From positions 336,251-342,487 of the forward strand of contig CP054864.1 in assembly GCA_013363835.1 (NCBI GenBank): a DNA stretch of 6,237 nucleotides. The letters run 5' to 3'. This document shows positions 1-6,237 of the stretch, piece by piece (positions within the stretch are counted from its first letter, which is position 1; each line of letters begins with the position of its first letter). This DNA comes from Dechloromonas sp. (lineage in GTDB: Bacteria; Pseudomonadota; Gammaproteobacteria; Burkholderiales; Rhodocyclaceae). The notes under the pieces are model-generated. The model was not told the DNA's origin. It saw only the letters and a list, made by a program, of their open reading frames with translations, and did no database searches. Position numbers and translations under genes: made by a program.

Positions 1-120
1 ATTCGCTGCCATCTGACAGAGAAATTCCTCTGCGAGTTTCACCAGATGAGGAATTCCCAGAGGGTAAGCTTCCCCGATGAGTTGGTAGCACGACCGAGGG
101 TTGATGTATGTGGTCTGCAT
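1..120 (-). CDS. Unrecognised partial minus-strand ORF, leaves the window
   Basis: Reading the minus strand from an ATG at 120 to the window edge gives 40 codons without a stop, beginning MQTTYINPRSCYQLIGEAYP and ending near LAEEFLCQMAAN. The same frame stays open upstream to a stop at 172-174, so the ATG may be internal to a truncated protein. The residue mix looks protein-like, with hydrophobic helix-like stretches, but I recognise no family and no motif. There is no clear Shine-Dalgarno sequence ahead of the ATG. The flanking plus-strand fragments are relics, so this may be another broken gene rather than an intact one. Nothing here supports a function. Confidence 0.3.
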   Translation of the reverse strand, partial: MQTTYINPRSCYQLIGEAYPLGIPHLVKLAEEFLCQMAAN

Positions 121-193
121 GTGTGCTAAGACTGATCGAACGTCACGTATTATCGGGTCATTTTTAATGACTTATGAATGGCCGTATGGAAAA

Positions 194-306
194 ATGTTCG
201 TCCTCCATTCGGGCTTCATTCGTGCTGGGGCATCATCTCGATCAACGAGGCTAAGAATGGCCTCGCTTGCGACTGCACATATCCGGCCTGTGGTGCCCAG
301 TTGGTA
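194..306 (+). pseudogene. N-terminal stub of a CoiA-like (competence-protein-like) gene
   Basis: From an ATG at 194 the frame reads MFVLHSGFIRAGAS. After a one-base loss at about 230-235 it continues as ISINEAKNGLACDCTYPACG and then AQLV. The pattern of a short N-terminal strand, an EA..GL linker and a C-x-C-x-x-P-x-C-G knuckle followed by a hydrophobic pair resembles the start of CoiA-like proteins. These carry a small N-terminal Cys cluster before a HFAH-type segment and a nuclease-like domain. Only about 37 residues remain, because at about 307 the sequence switches abruptly to transposase coding sequence, so the rest of the gene is gone. The family call rests on motif memory alone and needs a profile search. 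Confidence 0.4.
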
Positions 307-307
307 G

Positions 308-543
308 AATGCCTACATCGAACGCCACAACCGGACAGTCCGCTACGACTGGCTCAGCCACTACCTCTTCGAGTCGATTGAGGAGGTGCAGAACTATGCC
401 ACCGACTGGATGTGGACCTACAATCACTAGCGCCCCAACATGGCGCTTGGTGGCATACCCCGAAACAGAAGTCAGCACTATTAACCGAATCTACTTCTGA
501 CCCATGCCAAAAATGGGGATTACCCCACCACCAGAGTCTTTAG
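308..543 (+). pseudogene. C-terminal relic of an IS3-family OrfB transposase
   Basis: The frame starting at 308 reads NAYIERHNRTVRYDWLSHYL, then FESIEEVQNYATDWMWTYNH, a TAG codon, and RPNMALGGI. This is the highly conserved C-terminal end of the DDE integrase domain of IS3-family OrfB proteins, where the usual text is NHERPNMALGGITPKQK; the YIER glutamate is likely the last of the DDE triad. The TAG at 428-430 replaces the expected GAG (Glu), a nonsense substitution. One base is missing at about 455-457, so the TPKQK tail is in the next frame and runs to a stop at 541-543. OrfA, the N-terminal part of OrfB and the left end are absent. It is an inactive fragment. Confidence 0.85.
514..527. repeat. 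Short hairpin TGGGG-ATTA-CCCCA, possible right end of the IS3 relic
   Basis: A perfect 5-bp inverted repeat with a 4-base loop lies just after the transposase tail. IS3-family elements end in CA, so the element's right end may fall at about 527. With the left end gone, no terminal inverted repeat or target duplication can be matched. It has no following T-run, so a terminator role is unlikely. Confidence 0.25.
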
Positions 544-718
544 CGGATGGATAGTGAAATTCTCTAAACGTATCGCTATATCAATCAATTTCTTGCAATT
601 TTTATGATATTTAATTTAGTGCTCCATATGCCAGAAATGGCCAATGCTCATTCAATTAATGTTGGTGCAAAATGAGCTAAATATTGAAACAGTTTATAAG
701 TAAAGGATCGGAGTAAAA
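544..718 (+). promoter_or_regulatory. AT-rich leader of the Trypco2 operon, with Shine-Dalgarno GGAG
   Basis: This stretch has no plausible gene and is clearly more AT-rich than its surroundings, as expected for a promoter region. A TATGAT hexamer at 603-608 matches the sigma-70 -10 consensus at five of six bases, but no good -35 hexamer lies 16-18 bases upstream, so the promoter is tentative. A GGAG at 710-713 stands five bases before the ATG at 719 and is a convincing ribosome binding site that fixes the start of the first operon gene. I see no clear operator. Confidence 0.4.
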
Positions 719-1039
719 ATGGGAACTGATGTGCGAATAGGTCTGGCTGACGCGATCTCCCAACTGAGGGCCGAACTAAGTCGTGCTCGACTCAATGGTG
801 AGGAAAAGACATACGGTTTGGCCTCGGCGAAATTGAAGTGGAGCTGATGATGGAATTTGGCATTAGCGCAGAGGAGGCGGCGGAATAAAGTTATTTTCTT
901 TGTGGATGTCAGCGGAAAAGCGGCTATGAATAACAAATCCGGCCACAAACTGAAATTTACGCTGACGGTTGCTCCTGAAGGAGAAGCAAGCGCTGGAAAG
1001 TTCCTTGTTTCAGACAGTGATGGCCCTGGGCCGCAGCTA
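719..1039 (+). pseudogene. Trypco2 (trypsin-co-occurring domain 2) protein, frameshifted
   Basis: The start at 719 is supported by GGAG five bases upstream. The N-terminus reads MGTDVRIGLADAISQLRAEL and continues SRARLNGEEK. This is the long first helix typical of Trypco2 domains (a hydrophobic I-x-L-x-x-A-I-x-x-L-R-x-E-L pattern). After a one-base loss at about 808 the next frame gives DIRFGLGEIEVELMMEFGIS, the family's first beta strands. A second disturbance at about 868-890 (net +1 or -2) leads to KVIFFVDVSGKAAMN and HKLKFTLTVAPEGEA, the remaining strands. The protein would be about 105 residues, normal for the family. Its true stop is unclear: the last frame runs on into the protease gene, while stops in the other frames lie at 1018-1020 and 1038-1040. 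Trypco proteins are usually encoded beside trypsin/STAND proteins and are thought to act as adaptors or regulators; that role is inferred here. No membrane segment is seen. Confidence 0.75.
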
Positions 1040-1044
1040 GCGGA

Positions 1045-1834
1045 ATGCCCTTTCAGAGTCTCAGTGATATGCAGCGGCATTCGCCCGACGCCAAGCTGTT
1101 CGGTGACCTTGTTCAAATCCGATGTGTGGGATCATTTGGCAGTGGGCTCTTGGTGCGTCCCGGTGTTGTGCTTACTGCACTTCACTGTGTGGCCGACCCA
1201 TCGGACAATCGATGGTTGCCACGGGAAAACCTGCAAGTATTTCTCTGGCGCGATTTGGCTGGCTTGGACAGGCATAAAGGCCGCGAACAAAAATACATCG
1301 CCAGTATCGCTTGGCCGCCTACTCTGTCGGCAGGGCTACCCGATATCGCTGTGTTAACACTAGAGGAGCGGAGTTACCCGAGCCGTTCGTCCTCAGAGAC
1401 TTTACCGATCTTCCGATCCATGAATTCAATGCGAGTATTCTTGGTTTTCCAAAGCTTGCAAAGGAAGGCCTAATTCCAGGAGGGCGCGGTGAACTGCATC
1501 TTGCTGGGAAGGCATTTTACTCCCAAGCAACAAACAGAAAAATACTTTTCAATGCCTATTCGAGCTTAACGAATTTCGAGGAGCGAAGGGCGACGATGTT
1601 AGATTTCGCGACTCTTGGGCGGGGCTATCTGGCGGCCCGCTGCTTTTGGGTTCGACGGTTCTGGGCGTAATTCGGGAGGTACCAATGTACTGGGACCGTA
1701 CCAGAGTGCTGGAAGCTGAGCCACTGGACGGTCCGCTAAGGGATCCTCAAAATGCGGATCTGAGGCGCCTTCTTTGCCTAAACGATTTCCACCCTTTTGT
1801 GGTTGCCAACGCTCCACAGCGCGATGGGAAATAA
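1045..1834 (+). pseudogene. Trypsin-like (S1/HtrA-type) serine protease domain, frameshifted
   Basis: The first in-frame ATG is at 1045, directly after the Trypco2 gene, which suggests translational coupling; only a weak GGA precedes it. The first frame gives SFGSGLLVRPGVVLTALHCV, where the His (codon 47, nt 1183-1185) is the trypsin TAxHC histidine. It then gives GLPDIAVLTLEE, with the catalytic Asp at nt 1342-1344. A one-base loss at about 1363-1368 moves to a frame reading ELPEPFVLRDFTDLP and ASILGFPKL, and a second loss at about 1565-1580 leads to DSWAGLSGGPLLLGSTVLGV. The Ser of that GLSGGP motif (nt 1628-1630) is the nucleophile. The whole triad is thus present in order and at normal spacing. 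There is no signal peptide, so it is cytoplasmic, unlike secreted trypsins. A linker of about 50 residues after the domain ends at a TAA at 1832-1834. In related systems this protease is fused to the ATPase that follows, and the stop may be an indel artefact. The probable role is effector protease. Confidence 0.8.
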
Positions 1835-4800
1835 ACATATCGGTCTTTTGGCCGGGCTTACACTCGTTCCGCCACGACTTGAGGATTATTGCTCGGCGTA
1901 TCTTGGCACGTCGTCCGCGCGTAAGGCTTTTGGAGGGCGGGATGAACAACTCAACGACTTAGTGAAATGGCTGCGTTGCTCCGGGCAAAGAGTTCGTGCA
2001 TAGTGCTTGGTCCCGCGGGGATTGGTAAGAGCACTTTAGTGCTTCAGGCAATTTTGGCGTTTCGAGACTCCATCGCAGTCGCATTCGTTCCAATTAGCAT
2101 CCGATTCGGGACCAATAGTGAAGCAGCATTTTACGCAATACTTGCCGGGAGATTGATTGATATCTGCGGGCTAGATCTACCGCTCCTAGAGGGTGATAAA
2201 TACCAGCTGAATAGAGAGCAATGCCTTGAGCTTTTGGAAAGGATTGCGAACGAAGAGCCTGACATCGTTATCGTCGTTGATGGACTTGACGAAGCTGTAG
2301 GATGGGAGCTCGATTCGCGCATTTTCATCCACGCGAGCACGTGCGTTTCCTAGTCGCAGCAAGGCCAGAAATGGGTGTATCTGGGCCAGCAACTAGCTGG
2401 ATCGAAAAGCTGGAATGGTCTCTTAGATCTGTTGAAATCATGCAACTTGGCACCCTGGACATCGCTGGCGTCGAGGCAGTGCTACAGAGTGCCAAGCTCT
2501 GCGCAAGCGAGGAACAGCCGAGTGCAGTACTAATAGAGGAGATCTTTCGCGTCACAAAGGGAGACCCGCTTCTATTGGGGTATTACGTGGAAGACCTTCG
2601 GTGTCAGCTCCTCGCTGATTCCAAGGCGGCGATTGAGTCCCTTCGCATAGCAGAAGAAGGATTTCGAGCTATTTCCGCACTTGGTTGCGTAGGCAAAAGC
2701 CGATTTGGGAGATCGATACACAAGAGTTTCCACACTCGCTAGAGACGCTGCTCGCTATCTTTACTTGTGCCCTAGGTCCCTTCGATTTCATGATCTGGAA
2801 TGCCTGATGGCTACTATGCATGGAGAAATGGGCATCTCGATGCAGCGTATCCACCGATTAAGTCGTTTCGTCATGGAAGGTCGATGGATTTGTTCTGAAT
2901 CACCCCCGGCTCGCAATCCATCTTACCGAGGAGCTATTTCGGTCAGGAAACTCCTGGCACGTTGCGCGGAGGCGATTCTCGGTTGGTGTCTTGGTGTGTC
3001 GGCAGATATTAACGAAGGACGGCTCTTGCCCGAACTGGCGCCGCGTTATGTACTAAAGTTCATGCCTCAACATCTGCAGCTTAGTTGTGCCAGGGCGCGG
3101 TCATATATGTGCATAGCAGGAGCGGGATGGCTCCAAGCATGGGTTGCCCAAGAAGGCTGGTATGGATCTTATGCCTCGCAACTTCAACTAGCACGGCGCG
3201 AAATCGCCGCCAGAGCTGCCCCGAAGATCCGTTGCGAGCATGGATACTTCGCTGCGAACTCATACTAGCTCTATCCGACGGCAGGGACGCGCCTCCGGCT
3301 CTAATCCTGGCCTGTGTTGAAAGGGAGTGCTGTCAAAAAGAGGCATTCTCAAGGCTTGAGTTTTTGCCTGCCGGCATCAAGGTTCCTGCTGTGGCGGAAT
3401 TGTTGCGAGGGCTAAACGAACGAGAACGATCTTGGCGCTTAGAGGAGTGCATGTCTCTCCTCCCAAAATATCTTCATCTTCTGAGCGTGCCTGGGCGATA
3501 TGCAGTCACTTCCATGGATATGGGATAGAGAAACGCAAAAATCGCTTCAGCTAGATCTCATTGATCTGCTCAATGATGCCGGAAATATGGCAAGCTGGTT
3601 AGAACTCATCGAAATCATTATGCCCGGGCTGACGACGGAGTTTCGATGCGTTCTGATTGAGCACGGCTTGAATATCCTTAGCGAACAAGGAAAGTGGGAC
3701 GCGTTGCTGCCTCTAGTCAGTACTTGACCTCCGACGAGGCTCAGCAGGTCCACAAGGGTGATAATGCTCACTCCTCTTGGCCCAAATAGCGACGGAAAGG
3801 ATCTTGCGGGATTTCCTCTTGTTGCTTTTCTTCCACGATTAACCCCACTTCAACAATCGTGCCTCTGGCAGCGTGCGCTAAAGTATGCCGAAGAGAAGCA
3901 TGGTGATTGGGATAGGACCACTGCATATTGCGCTGCATGGGCTCATATGCCTGAGCAGCTTCAAATATCCCTCACAGAACACTTGTTAGCGGCAGCTAGG
4001 TCGGCCGACGGCACTCTGCACGGACGAATCTACTGCACCTCGATGGTGGCAAAGATACTGCCCATCAAAGGGCGTGAGTTAATGCCTGAACTCATTAATG
4101 GAGCGCTTTCGGATCTTGGGCAGTTTTCCTTTAGCAGGTTGAGTCCGATAGTAGAGCTTCTCGAAGATGAAGATATTGCCAATGTACTAAATAAGGTCCT
4201 AACGGTTCAAAACCGCGAATGTCGCCACAATGCCTTGGGGATATCGCACCTGTGCTTGATTCAAATCAGTTGCGGTCGGCTATCGCGGCTTGCGCCGAAT
4301 ATCGCGATTCACTGGCTATTTCATTGTCGGATTTAGCACTGTCCGTTCTGCTTACGAAAGATGTCGCTGAAGATCGAATGAGGCAGCTAAGGCTATGTGC
4401 CGAACAAATCGATCAACCATTGGCCAGCATCATCGGTAAGTACCTCTTTCCAAGGTTCCCCTCGTATGTGGCCTCGGCTGTACAGCAAGATAGAGGATTT
4501 ATTAACGCTACTGGATGATCAGCTCCTCGAAGAGGTGCTTCGCGAATACGTTACTACTTTCCCGGAACAGGCCTCGAATCTGTTTTCTTGGGCGGCAGAG
4601 ATTGAGAGCGATGAGCGTTATGCCCATGCGCTTAGTGGAATTGCTGCCAAACTAACGCGAAGTGACGCTCTATTGGCCTGGCAAAATTTGCAGAGGATTC
4701 AGCCACATGTGGACCGTTCTTGGCTTGATGTCGTTCTTCGGGCTGTCACGATCCTTGCAAAGCACCTACCACCGACTGAGGCTGCCGAAGCAGCAGCCTT

Positions 4801-5360
4801 TGCGGCGAAACGTTATAACCAACTTTATCCACGCGCCTATGCGGAGATTGTGTGCCAGCTTCGTGCGTCGGGAATAATTCCCAATCCGAGGCTTGGACAC
4901 TAATACGCAAAAGTCTAAAGGAGCTTAACGGGAAAAGAGCCGAGGTTATTGAATGATTACCAATTCTTCGGTGCGCTAATTCCCATTATGACGGGGCCAG
5001 AGAAGGACTTGCTATTGTCTGAAGCAATTGAGGTCTTATCTTCGCACAGGAAATATCGCGAGCTTGCGTACTTCCCTGGCTTGAACGCGGAAGAGCAAAC
5101 TAGAGTTCTCAAGGCCATACACTCCCTTTTGCACCAAAGCGCCGCCATTGCAGCCGAAATACTCGCTAGCGAAGTTAATTGATCCATCATTGAAACGGAA
5201 GCTATTCGAGATGCTTCCCGACTGGGCCTCCGAAATATCGCGTAACGATCTGATATGTTGTATTACTCAGTTGGCAGACCAATTAGCAGAGCTTGAAGGT
5301 GTAGAAGGGATTGAAATAGTTGCCTCGAGTCTGAAGGATCTTGCAAAGATATTTCCCTAG
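1824..5360 (+). pseudogene. STAND/NACHT-type ATPase with long alpha-helical C-terminal region, heavily frameshifted
   Basis: An ATG at 1824 begins MGNKHIGLLAGLTLVPPRLE, overlapping the protease stop by 11 bases; equally, this may be the middle of one protease-ATPase protein. FGGRDEQLNDLVKWL (from 1929) is the usual lead-in to a STAND NTPase. Walker A is GPAGIGKST (2009-2035; Lys at 2027-2029). Walker B is DIVIVVDGLDEA (2261-2296), with the GxDE form typical of NACHT-like proteins. FLVAARPEMG (from 2347) fits the sensor strand with its Arg. WLRRQKPIWEID and FHDLECLMA then follow, and DGFVLNHPRLAIHL (from 2883) is a winged-helix-like element common after such domains. From about 3000 the protein is almost all amphipathic helix, for example LQAWVAQEGWYGSY and AGFPLVAFLPRLTPLQQ, probably a superhelical sensor region. 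The end is the TAG at 5358-5360, after SLKDLAKIFP. About 16 frame changes are needed: one-base losses near 1975, 2320, 2670, 2790, 2980, 3208, 3478, 3530, 3715, 4230 and 4887, and net +1 (or -2) near 2878, 3757, 4475, 4944 and 5167. Length after repair is about 1,180 residues, or about 1,440 with the protease. Confidence 0.75.
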
Positions 5361-5532
5361 ATCGCAGTTCATTCGGAGCGCTACCTCAATCAACGGGATG
5401 GACGCCCCCTCCCGCATAAGTTGCTGATATCCCAGAGGGGAACTTCGAAGCGGAAGAGCCCGACGTCCCCCAGAATTGAGTAGCGCCTGACTTTACCTGC
5501 CTGACCTAGGTTCGCCAAGGGGTTACTGGTTA

Positions 5533-5628
5533 TTAATGAACCGTACCGTTCTTGCAGTGAGCACACCAAATCCCCTTGCTCGGGCTTCACAAAGCAGGTT
5601 TCCCGCACCATGGGCACCGCACATCCAT
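5533..5628 (-). pseudogene. Possible small zinc-ribbon protein relic with internal TGA
   Basis: On the minus strand an ATG at 5626-5628 starts MDVRCPWCGKPAL, meets TGA at 5587-5589, and continues in the same frame as SPSKGIWCAHCKNGTVH to a TAA at 5533-5535. Two C-x-x-C pairs (CPWC and CAHC) spaced about 17 residues apart make a plausible four-cysteine zinc ribbon, as in many small bacterial proteins starting M..CPxCG. Without the TGA it would be about 31 residues. No good ribosome binding site precedes it. It may be a chance frame, a decayed gene, or a gene with an indel like those upstream. Confidence 0.25.
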
Positions 5629-5866
5629 GAACCGAAATGCAGCTTGAATTTCATTGATTCCCTGATTTCCTTCATGGTCGTAAGTCTGGTCGTTTGAACG
5701 AAACCGAACTGAGAAAACAATATGAGTTGGCCAAGCGCTTACGATGCTGGCCAGCTCCTTTCAATTATTCTTAGATGAAACGCGAACCGATTCGAGTAGC
5801 GATTGTCGAAAATGTGCTTATTGCATAGTCATCTCACATAGCACCGCCGGGTGAAACCAACTACCG

Positions 5867-5873
5867 AGGAGGA
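5867..5873 (+). promoter_or_regulatory. Strong Shine-Dalgarno site AGGAGGA of the DUF2235 gene
   Basis: AGGAGG ends six bases before the ATG at 5879. It is by far the best ribosome binding site in the window, it fixes the start of the DUF2235 gene, and it suggests translation independent of the upstream operon. Confidence 0.85.
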
Positions 5874-5878
5874 ACATC

Positions 5879-6237
5879 ATGTCCAAGAATCTCGTCGTCT
5901 GTTGTGATGGAACCTGGAACACGCCGGATCAAAAGGAGAACGGCCATCCTGCGCCAACCAACGTGGTCAAGCTCTACAATCTGTGCGTGGTTGATGAAAC
6001 GCAGTTGACCTATTACCACCCAGGCGTTGGCACCAACGGTGGTCTGATGGACAAAGTCTTCGGCGGCGGAATGGGCGCCGGACTGACCCGCAACATCCAA
6101 AGTGCCTATGGTTGGTTGTGTCGAAATTACGTCAAAGGCGACCGCATCTTCCTGTTCGGCTTCAGTCGAGTATATACCGCGCGTAGCCTTGGCGGCTTTG
6201 TAACCCGTTGCGGTCTTCTCGACGCGACCAATTTGGC
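5879..6237 (+). CDS. DUF2235 alpha/beta-hydrolase, N-terminal part, cut by window edge
   Basis: The frame is open from the ATG at 5879 to the edge (119 codons) without a frameshift. It begins MSKNLVVCCDGTWNTPDQKE; the CDGTWN motif after the first strand is the hallmark of DUF2235, a lipase-like alpha/beta-hydrolase family that includes the type VI secretion phospholipase effectors of the Tle1 group. TNVVKLYNL, YYHPGVGTNGG, GMGAGLTRNIQSAYGWL and GDRIFLFGFSR follow in the expected order. The nucleophile elbow normally reads GFSRGA(Y/F)TAR. Here it is GFSRVYTAR, one residue shorter, so the second glycine of the GxSxG motif is missing next to the putative catalytic Ser96 (nt 6164-6166). This may be a three-base loss that weakens catalysis, or a sequence error. 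No signal peptide is seen. No secretion gene lies in the window, so an effector role is not shown; the catalytic Asp/His would be beyond the edge. Confidence 0.85.
   Translation, partial: MSKNLVVCCDGTWNTPDQKENGHPAPTNVVKLYNLCVVDETQLTYYHPGVGTNGGLMDKVFGGGMGAGLTRNIQSAYGWLCRNYVKGDRIFLFGFSRVYTARSLGGFVTRCGLLDATNL

Larger units (their letters stand above)
5361..5878. other. Gene-poor spacer between the ATPase and DUF2235 genes
   Basis: Apart from the possible zinc-ribbon relic described separately, I see no convincing gene here. Open frames on the minus strand at 5390-5617 and 5523-5720 look like chance frames and match no family I know. There is no hairpin followed by a T-run after 5360, so no intrinsic terminator can be claimed. 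A perfect 10-bp palindrome, GCTGGCCAGC, lies at 5746-5755. The promoter of the DUF2235 gene must lie in this stretch or read through from upstream, but I see no strong -35/-10 pair. Confidence 0.5.

Noticed and set aside
251..478. 75-codon minus-strand ORF across the left region
   Set aside because: It lies antisense to the CoiA-like stub and the IS3 transposase tail, both of which are recognisable on the plus strand.
694..1116. 140-codon open frame on the minus strand
   Set aside because: It is antisense to Trypco2, which has a ribosome binding site and family motifs; its own sequence has no recognisable features.
1040..1357. Continuation of the third Trypco2 frame through the protease start as a 166-codon ORF
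   Set aside because: Beyond about 1035 the protein loses any Trypco2 character and runs in the wrong frame across the catalytic His and Asp of the protease.
719..5360. Programmed ribosomal frameshifting as the cause of the frame changes
   Set aside because: There are about 20 sites with no shared slippery heptamer, and no known gene uses programmed shifts at such density.
5390..5720. Two overlapping minus-strand ORFs of 65-75 codons as genes
   Set aside because: No ribosome binding site, no motif and no coherent composition; they overlap each other and the more plausible CPWC/CAHC frame.
5746..5755. Palindrome GCTGGCCAGC as an operator or terminator
   Set aside because: A 10-bp palindrome alone is weak evidence; there is no T-run and no second copy near a promoter.
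5861..6100. 79-codon minus-strand ORF
   Set aside because: It is a shadow of the DUF2235 gene, which has clear family motifs and a strong ribosome binding site.
1..6237. CRISPR array, tRNA or rRNA genes, phage attachment site
   Set aside because: I saw no regularly spaced direct repeats, no tRNA-like arms and no duplicated core sequence on either strand.

Overview
The window looks like accessory DNA from a proteobacterium. It carries an IS3-family transposase relic of a type common in beta- and gammaproteobacteria, a DUF2235 hydrolase gene, and base composition near 50 percent GC. No ribosomal RNA, tRNA or core housekeeping gene is visible, so the taxon cannot be fixed more closely.

Layout. 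Positions 1-543 are a scrapyard. They hold the start of an unrecognised minus-strand reading frame leaving the window, the N-terminal stub of a CoiA-like protein, and, joined to it at about 307, the C-terminal tail of an IS3-family OrfB transposase. Positions 544-718 are AT-rich, gene-free, and lead into a Shine-Dalgarno site. Positions 719-5360 hold one plus-strand operon: a small Trypco2 (trypsin-co-occurring domain 2) protein, a trypsin-like serine protease with a recognisable His/Asp/Ser triad, and a STAND/NACHT-type ATPase with Walker A and Walker B motifs followed by a long alpha-helical C-terminal region. The protease and ATPase are probably one roughly 1,440-residue polypeptide, but as read they are two ORFs overlapping by 11 bases. 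Positions 5361-5878 are mostly empty, with one possible minus-strand zinc-ribbon relic. From 5879 to the edge is the N-terminal part of a DUF2235 alpha/beta-hydrolase with a strong ribosome binding site.

How the genes fit together. Trypco domains, trypsin-like proteases and STAND NTPases are known to occur together in bacterial NTP-dependent conflict (defence or self/non-self) systems. The inferred model is that the helical region senses a trigger, the NTPase acts as a nucleotide switch, the protease is the effector, and Trypco2 is an adaptor or regulator. The trigger and the protease substrate cannot be told from this sequence.

The most striking property is that the operon, as written, is broken by about 20 changes of reading frame, roughly one per 230 bases. 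I could follow the protein from start to end by switching frame, and the chosen path meets no nonsense codon that a one- or two-base indel does not explain. Catalytic and nucleotide-binding motifs all survive. Many breaks can be repaired by restoring or removing one base in a short run. This fits uncorrected sequencing indels or a very young pseudogene better than old decay. The coordinates below are therefore envelopes of disrupted genes.
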